Shown here: positions 5,740-9,454 of the stretch, in pieces
Layout of the letters: each line of letters starts with the position of its first letter
Position numbering within the stretch: position 1 is the first letter of the stretch
Assembly: GCA_022795575.1 (NCBI GenBank)
Contig: JAAWGY010000075.1
Span: 1 to 9,454, forward strand
Reading direction: 5' to 3'
DNA from: Angelakisella sp.
Lineage (GTDB): Bacteria > Bacillota > Clostridia > Oscillospirales > Ruminococcaceae
Length of the DNA: 9,454 nucleotides
Notes under the pieces: model-generated
Seen by the model: the letters and a program-made list of their open reading frames with translations, nothing else
Databases searched by the model: none
What the model was told of the DNA's origin: nothing
Made by a program: the position numbers and the translations under genes

Positions 5740-7203
5740 TTATTCGCCGGCCTCCAGCCTTGCGATGGCGGCCTTTACCCGCCGCAGCGATTCCTCCCGG
5801 CCCAGCACCGCGCAAAGCTCGATGCCGCCACCGGGGGTGAACTGCTTGCCGCTTACCGCCACCCGCAGCGGGTAGAGCATCCAGCCGTTTTTCACCTCCA
5901 GCTCCCCGATCCGCCGGAACAGCGCCTCGTGGATGGCCTCGGCGGAAAAGCTCTCCAGCCCCTCCAGCACCGGCAGCGTCTCCCGCAGCGCCGCAAGGCT
6001 GGTTTCCGGCGTGGTCTTCATCTTCTTGTTGGTGTAAAGGGCCAGGTCGTGGTCCGGCACCCTGTCGATAAAGTCCACCTGCTCCGGGATGTCCTCCAGC
6101 ACCTCGCACCGGGCCTGCAAAAGCCCCGCCAGCGCCCCAAAATCGATGTCCTCCCGGGCCACGGTCTTTTTCATCCAGGGGGTGGCCATCCGGCAAAAGT
6201 CCTCCGGCGAAAGTGCCCGGATGTACTCGCCGTTGATGTACCGCAGCTTTTGGGTGTCAAAGATGGCCGGGGATTTGGAGATGCCCGCCGGATCCCATTC
6301 CTTGACCAGCTCCGGCAGGGTAAAAATCTCCCGCTCCCCCTTGGGGCTCCAGCCCAGCAGGGCGATGTAGTTGAGGACGGCGTCCTTCAGGTAGCCCTTG
6401 GCAATCAGGTCCTCATAGGAGGCGTCGCCGTTGCGCTTGCTGAGCTTGTGGGTGGCGTCCTTCATCACCGGGGGGCAGTGGATGTAAACCGGGATCTCCC
6501 ACCCGAAGGCCTCGTAGAGCAGGTTGTACTTGGGGGTGGAGGAAAGGTACTCGTTGCCCCGGATTACGTGGGTGATGCCCATGGTGTGGTCGTCTACCAC
6601 GTTGGCGAAGTTGTAGGTGGGCATCCCGTCCGCCTTGATGAGGACCTGGTCGTCCAGGTCGGCGCAGTCCACCGTGATGTCCCCGAAGATCTGGTCGTGG
6701 AAGGTGACGGTGCCCTCGGTGGGGACCTTTTGGCGGATGACGTAGGGGATGCCGGCCTCCAGCTTTTCCCGGACCTCCTCCGGCGTCAGGTGGCGGCAGT
6801 GGCCGTCGTACTTGGGGGCCATGCCGGAGGCCTGCTGCACCGCCCGCACCTCCTCCAGCCTGTCCTTATCGCAGAAGCAGTAGTAGGCCGCCCCCTTTTC
6901 CACCAGCTGCAGGGCGTAGTCCTTAAACATCCCCATGCGCTGGCTCTGGATATAGGGGCCCACCGGACCGCCGATGTCGGGGCCCTCGTCCCACAGCAGC
7001 CCGGTTTCCCGCAGGGTGTTGTAGATGATGTCCACCGCTCCCTCCACATACCGCTCCTGGTCGGTATCCTCAATCCGCAGCAGGAAGGCTCCGCCGTCGG
7101 CCTTGGCGGTGAGGTAGGCGTACAGCGCGGTGCGCAGGTTGCCAACGTGCATATAGCCGGTAGGGCTGGGGGCAAAGCGGGTGCGGGTCTGATTGAAGTC
7201 CAT
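5740..7203 (-). CDS. gltX: Glutamyl-tRNA synthetase
   Basis: The 487-residue class I synthetase attaches glutamate to tRNA-Glu in the cytoplasm. The N-terminal catalytic domain begins TRFAPSPTGYMHVGN (7-21), with HVGN as the HIGH motif, then LRIEDTD (42-48). A likely zinc site is formed by C109, C111, C136 and H138. VIRGNEYLSSTPKY (213-226) is the usual glutamate/tRNA-acceptor segment. KLSKR (253-257) is the KMSKS-like loop, followed by NGD where many homologues have HGD. The length is normal. AAGGTGG (7220-7214), ten bases upstream, supports the start. It has its own promoter (7330-7358) and a leader of about 120 bases with strong structure. I looked for a T-box and did not find one. From one window I cannot tell whether it is discriminating or also charges tRNA-Gln, as in many Firmicutes. 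Confidence 0.97.
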   Translation of the reverse strand: MDFNQTRTRFAPSPTGYMHVGNLRTALYAYLTAKADGGAFLLRIEDTDQERYVEGAVDIIYNTLRETGLLWDEGPDIGGPVGPYIQSQRMGMFKDYALQLVEKGAAYYCFCDKDRLEEVRAVQQASGMAPKYDGHCRHLTPEEVREKLEAGIPYVIRQKVPTEGTVTFHDQIFGDITVDCADLDDQVLIKADGMPTYNFANVVDDHTMGITHVIRGNEYLSSTPKYNLLYEAFGWEIPVYIHCPPVMKDATHKLSKRNGDASYEDLIAKGYLKDAVLNYIALLGWSPKGEREIFTLPELVKEWDPAGISKSPAIFDTQKLRYINGEYIRALSPEDFCRMATPWMKKTVAREDIDFGALAGLLQARCEVLEDIPEQVDFIDRVPDHDLALYTNKKMKTTPETSLAALRETLPVLEGLESFSAEAIHEALFRRIGELEVKNGWMLYPLRVAVSGKQFTPGGGIELCAVLGREESLRRVKAAIARLEAGE

Positions 7204-7234
7204 GTTGCGAAAACCACCTTTTTATTTTTTAACA

Positions 7235-7312
7235 GGCTGTACCCATCGCCGGGGCGGGAGAATGGCGCGGAAATGTAGCGGTTGGCACAGCCCTTGAGAT
7301 CCCCGGGGATCT
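7235..7312 (-). promoter_or_regulatory. Structured leader of gltX with a 16-bp perfect palindrome
   Basis: In the transcript, GGCUGUGCC (7292-7284) pairs with GGUACAGCC (7243-7235) along nine pairs including one G-U wobble. The stem is complete only when read as minus-strand RNA, because the plus strand would carry an A-C mismatch. Just upstream is the perfect palindrome AGATCCCCGGGGATCT (7297-7312). The region between the stem and gltX is A-rich, so the stem is not a standard terminator. The palindrome could be a dimeric repressor operator, because it lies about 11-26 bases after the predicted transcription start, or simply another hairpin. Confidence 0.5.
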
Positions 7313-7329
7313 GGAAATCCTTCCCCAAT

Positions 7330-7358
7330 ATACTACCGTTATTACGGCACAAAGTCAA
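7330..7358 (-). promoter_or_regulatory. Promoter of gltX (sigma-A type)
   Basis: On the minus strand TTGACT (7358-7353) and TAGTAT (7335-7330) are separated by exactly 17 bases. An alternative -10 TATATT overlaps slightly downstream with non-optimal spacing. Transcription would start near 7323, about 120 bases before gltX. Confidence 0.8.
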
Positions 7359-7416
7359 GAGGCGAGGGGCTGTTTGAAGGCCTCCCGCCCGGGTTTTCTG
7401 CGGCGGAGGACTGACA

Positions 7417-7448
7417 CAAAAAAGAGGGGAAATCCCCCCTCTTTTTTG
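7417..7448 (-). terminator. Rho-independent terminator after mazF
   Basis: A 13-bp perfect stem CAAAAAAGAGGGG/CCCCTCTTTTTTG (7417-7429 with 7436-7448) has a six-base loop and carries six T residues on the 3' arm when read on the minus strand. It lies about 50 bases after the mazF stop and upstream of the gltX promoter, so it isolates the two units. Bases 7449-7498 and 7360-7416 show nothing else I can interpret. Confidence 0.88.
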
Positions 7449-7498
7449 CGGTACATCTTTTCACGGGCCGCCGCCGGTGCTCTCCTGCCCCCGGCGCT

Positions 7499-7867
7499 TT
7501 ATGTAGCCCCGTGATTCTTTACCGGCTCCAGGCCAAAGCTGATGGAAAGGGCATGGTCCACCTGGTCCATATAGGGCTCCTCCACCCGTCCCATCCGCTC
7601 CTTCAGCCGCTTTTTATCGATGGTGCGCACCTGCTCCAGCAGCACCACCGAATCCCGGGAGAGGCCGCAGCTCTGGGAGCTGAGCTGGATATGGGTGGGC
7701 AGCCGGGTCTTATCCTTTTGGCTGGTGATGGCCGCGGCAATGACGGTGGGACTAAAGCGGTTGCCTACATCGTTTTGGATGATCAGCACCGGCCGCACCC
7801 CGCCCTGCTCCGAGCCAACCACCGGGCTCAGGTCCGCGTAATAGATATCGCCCCGTTTGATGGTCAT
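7499..7867 (-). CDS. mazF: MazF/EndoA-type mRNA interferase (PemK family)
   Basis: The 122-residue endoribonuclease belongs to the chromosomal EndoA (NdoA) type of Firmicutes, which cuts single-stranded mRNA; the B. subtilis enzyme recognises UACAU. RGDIYYADLSPVVGSEQGG (5-23) and VRPVLIIQND (24-33) form the conserved SH3-like barrel. R25 and T48 (in AAITSQ) coincide in number and context with the catalytic residues reported for B. subtilis MazF. The conserved C-terminal helix (RVEEPYMDQVDHALSISFGL, 94-113) completes the dimer fold, so the protein looks intact. AGGGAG (7881-7876), eight bases upstream, supports the start. No antitoxin gene lies on either side. The upstream neighbour, 105 bases away in the same direction, is a D-Ala-D-Ala carboxypeptidase gene; that gap holds only a CCCCC/GGGGG hairpin (7896-7911) and no clear promoter. 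It may be co-transcribed with that gene. Confidence 0.95.
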   Translation of the reverse strand: MTIKRGDIYYADLSPVVGSEQGGVRPVLIIQNDVGNRFSPTVIAAAITSQKDKTRLPTHIQLSSQSCGLSRDSVVLLEQVRTIDKKRLKERMGRVEEPYMDQVDHALSISFGLEPVKNHGAT

Positions 7868-7972
7868 TCTTCACACTCCCTGTCGTTTTTCCCGTCCCCC
7901 TGCTGTGGGGGCGCGGGTGGTTTCCATCCATATTTTGTCCAGGGAGGAGCGGGTATAATCACTTCCCCCGCT

Positions 7973-9283
7973 CTATTTTATTGCGCCGGGGCGTTGGGTG
8001 ACTCTTTCGGCGGACGGGCCCCCGGCGGGCTCCTTGCCGCCCCGCCGCGCCAGCAGCCGCCAGAGCCCCACCAGCGCCGCCACCACTGCCGCCGCGCCGA
8101 ATTCCATCAGGGGCAGGCGGGGCACCTCCTTTGCCACCTGGGGCAGGTAGGCCACCGCGCTGGGGCCCAGGAGGTCCCCTAAGAGCAGCTCCCCTGTCAG
8201 GGGGATTCTCCCCCCCTGCCACAGCACCTCTCCGGCGGCGTTTCGCAGCGCCGCCTCCCCCCAAAAGCGCCCCTCCTCCCCCTCCGCTGTGCCAACCAGC
8301 TGGACGGTCAGTCCCTCCCGGGGCAGCTCCGCCGGGACCATCAGGCCCACGGTGGTCCCCACCGGGGTCAGGTAGTACTCGCTTTCCTGGATCCTGCCCA
8401 AAAAGCCCTCGGCGGGCAGGGGCAGCTCCACCCGGCGAAAGGAGCCGAAGCCGTAATCCAGCAGGGCCTTGGTATCCGGGTAGGGGCCCCCCATGGTACC
8501 GTCCCCCTCTGCCCGGAGAATGATGGCGATGAGCCGCACCCCGTCCTGCTCCGCCACCGTCATCAGGCAGTGTCCCGCCGGCACTGTCCAGCCGGTTTTG
8601 CCGGCGATGGCGCGGGCATCAAAATAGCCGCTCCCCGGCAGCAGCAGCCGGTTCAGGTGGGAGAAGCTGTAGCCACGGTTTTCCGGGCCGGGGCGGATGA
8701 AGTAGCTGGGGCGGCCGGCGTAATCCAGAAACGACGGGTACCGCAGCGCCTCCCGGGTGATCTCTGCCAGGTCGTAGGCGGTGGTGCTGTGGCCCTGGAC
8801 CGGCAGGCCGCTGGCGTTGACAAAGCGGGTATCGGTAAGGCCCAGGGCCTCTGCCCGGCGGTTCATCTGCCGGGCGAAGGCGGCCTCGCTTCCCGCGATG
8901 TGGATTGCCACTGCGTTGGCTGCGTCGTTGGCGGAGGGGAGCATTGCGGCATAGAGCAGCTCCCGGAGGGGGAGGCGCTCTCCCTCCTGTAGGCCGATGG
9001 CGGCGGCGTCCTCCATCAAATCCAGGGCTTGGGGTGTTACTGTCACCTGCTGCTCGGGGTTGCCGGCTTCGATGGCCAGCAGGCAGGTCATGATTTTGGT
9101 CAGGCTGGCGGGCTGCATCTGACGGTGGGCGTTCTTTTCATAGAGGATCTGTCCGGTTTCTGCCTCCATAAGGATTGCTGCTTCGGCGTGGATTGCCGGG
9201 GCTTCCGCTCCTTGGGCGGGGGTAGGCAGGAGGAGGGCCAGGGATAGGGCCAGGGCGGCGAGGGGGCGTTTTTTCCACATCAT
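7973..9283 (-). CDS. D-alanyl-D-alanine carboxypeptidase (PBP5/6-like, peptidase family S11)
   Basis: The 436-residue secreted, membrane-anchored enzyme is predicted to remove the terminal D-alanine of peptidoglycan pentapeptides, limiting cross-linking. A signal peptide is evident: MMWKKRP, a hydrophobic core to about residue 20, and a likely cut near AQGAEA (23-28). All three penicillin-binding motifs are present: SLTK (60-63, acylated S60), SAN (117-119) and KTG (229-231). A beta-rich S11 C-terminal domain follows (about 285-375). A hydrophobic segment at about 391-413, followed by an arginine/lysine-rich tail, should be a true C-terminal membrane span rather than the amphipathic helix of E. 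coli PBP5. The ribosome binding site is weak (GGGATGTGAAG), but the signal peptide and the in-frame stop just upstream fix the start. It resembles DacA/DacF of B. subtilis; I do not assign a symbol. A hairpin-rich repeat ends 55 bases upstream. Confidence 0.93.
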   Translation of the reverse strand: MMWKKRPLAALALSLALLLPTPAQGAEAPAIHAEAAILMEAETGQILYEKNAHRQMQPASLTKIMTCLLAIEAGNPEQQVTVTPQALDLMEDAAAIGLQEGERLPLRELLYAAMLPSANDAANAVAIHIAGSEAAFARQMNRRAEALGLTDTRFVNASGLPVQGHSTTAYDLAEITREALRYPSFLDYAGRPSYFIRPGPENRGYSFSHLNRLLLPGSGYFDARAIAGKTGWTVPAGHCLMTVAEQDGVRLIAIILRAEGDGTMGGPYPDTKALLDYGFGSFRRVELPLPAEGFLGRIQESEYYLTPVGTTVGLMVPAELPREGLTVQLVGTAEGEEGRFWGEAALRNAAGEVLWQGGRIPLTGELLLGDLLGPSAVAYLPQVAKEVPRLPLMEFGAAAVVAALVGLWRLLARRGGKEPAGGPSAERVTQRPGAIK

Positions 9284-9337
9284 TTTGCTTCACATCCCAT
9301 ACAGAGAGTTTCGGGGGGCAGCGAAACACCTCCCCGC

Positions 9338-9435
9338 CAAAGGCCCGAAGGGCGCTAAAAGTTTCGGTCAAGCCTTTTCAAAGGCTTGCGGGTCCAGGGC
9401 AGAGCCCTGGGCGCTCCCCGCAGGGAGCGAAAGGC
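9338..9435 (-). repeat. Dispersed intergenic repeat, right copy (inverted partner at 159-256)
   Basis: This is the reverse complement of 159-256 with one difference in 98 bases (position 9348). The same four hairpins are present. The changed base is in the loop of the terminal GCCC/GGGC hairpin (here loop TTC, TGC in the other copy). Similarity continues weakly to the window edge (TTTTGCAG on the minus strand against TTACAG in the left copy), so the element probably extends beyond 9454. It lies 55 bases before the carboxypeptidase start, in the same orientation to its gene as the left copy is to the cyclo-ligase gene. No good promoter was found between it and the gene. Confidence 0.85.
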
Positions 9436-9454
9436 CCCCAGGGCGGCTGCAAAA

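Noticed and set aside
5731..7278. Plus-strand open frame of 515 codons opposite gltX.
   Set aside because: Fully antisense to an intact glutamyl-tRNA synthetase; its composition (Val/Gly/His/Leu-rich, no domains) is typical of a reverse-strand shadow.
7204..7330. Possible T-box riboswitch upstream of gltX.
   Set aside because: No GGGUGGNACCGCG-type T-box sequence and no antiterminator/terminator pair were found in the leader.
6786..7358. A 190-codon minus-strand frame starting in the gltX leader.
   Set aside because: Its start is a TTG inside the -35 element of the gltX promoter, and most of it is gltX read in the wrong frame.
9138..9371. A 77-codon minus-strand frame overlapping the start of the carboxypeptidase gene.
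   Set aside because: It starts inside the repeat and runs out of frame through the signal peptide region, with no ribosome binding site or motif.

Overview
The window is 9.45 kb of GC-rich bacterial chromosome with a housekeeping-type gene set. Four things point to a high-GC Clostridia, most likely an Oscillospiraceae-like gut Firmicute: strong AGGAGG-type ribosome binding sites, an RNase P RNA of the A-type plan, a MazF of the Bacillus EndoA type, and hairpin-rich intergenic repeats of a style I associate with that family. The taxonomic call is inference; no rRNA or other marker is present.

Layout. Positions 1-323 hold no gene but contain two hairpin-rich intergenic repeats. From 324 to 2232 a compact plus-strand operon encodes 5-formyltetrahydrofolate cyclo-ligase, an unrecognised 192-residue protein whose start overlaps the previous gene, and the tRNA methyltransferase TrmO. 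Next, on the minus strand, is the RNase P RNA gene (about 2345-2698). Its promoter diverges from a very good promoter for gdhA (glutamate dehydrogenase, 3016-4368). gdhA is followed, after a strongly structured 186-base spacer, by a branched-chain aminotransferase (4555-5631). Two perfect hairpins then separate these genes from the convergent minus-strand genes gltX (glutamyl-tRNA synthetase), mazF (EndoA-type mRNA interferase) and a D-alanyl-D-alanine carboxypeptidase, whose 5' end lies near the right edge.

How the genes relate. GDH makes or consumes glutamate, the aminotransferase uses glutamate as amino donor, and GltX charges tRNA with glutamate, so the middle of the window is centred on glutamate. 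The cyclo-ligase recycles folate; TrmO and RNase P act on tRNA. The carboxypeptidase trims peptidoglycan and may be co-transcribed with mazF.

No phage, transposase, CRISPR array or defence island is visible, and I see no clear new multi-gene system. The non-coding signals are the main points of interest. A 98-bp repeat occurs in two inverted copies, with one mismatch that lies in a hairpin loop, and both copies sit just upstream of a start codon in the same orientation relative to the gene. The other signals are a G7 tract inside the gdhA promoter spacer, structured leaders before ilvE and gltX, and a mazF without a neighbouring antitoxin.
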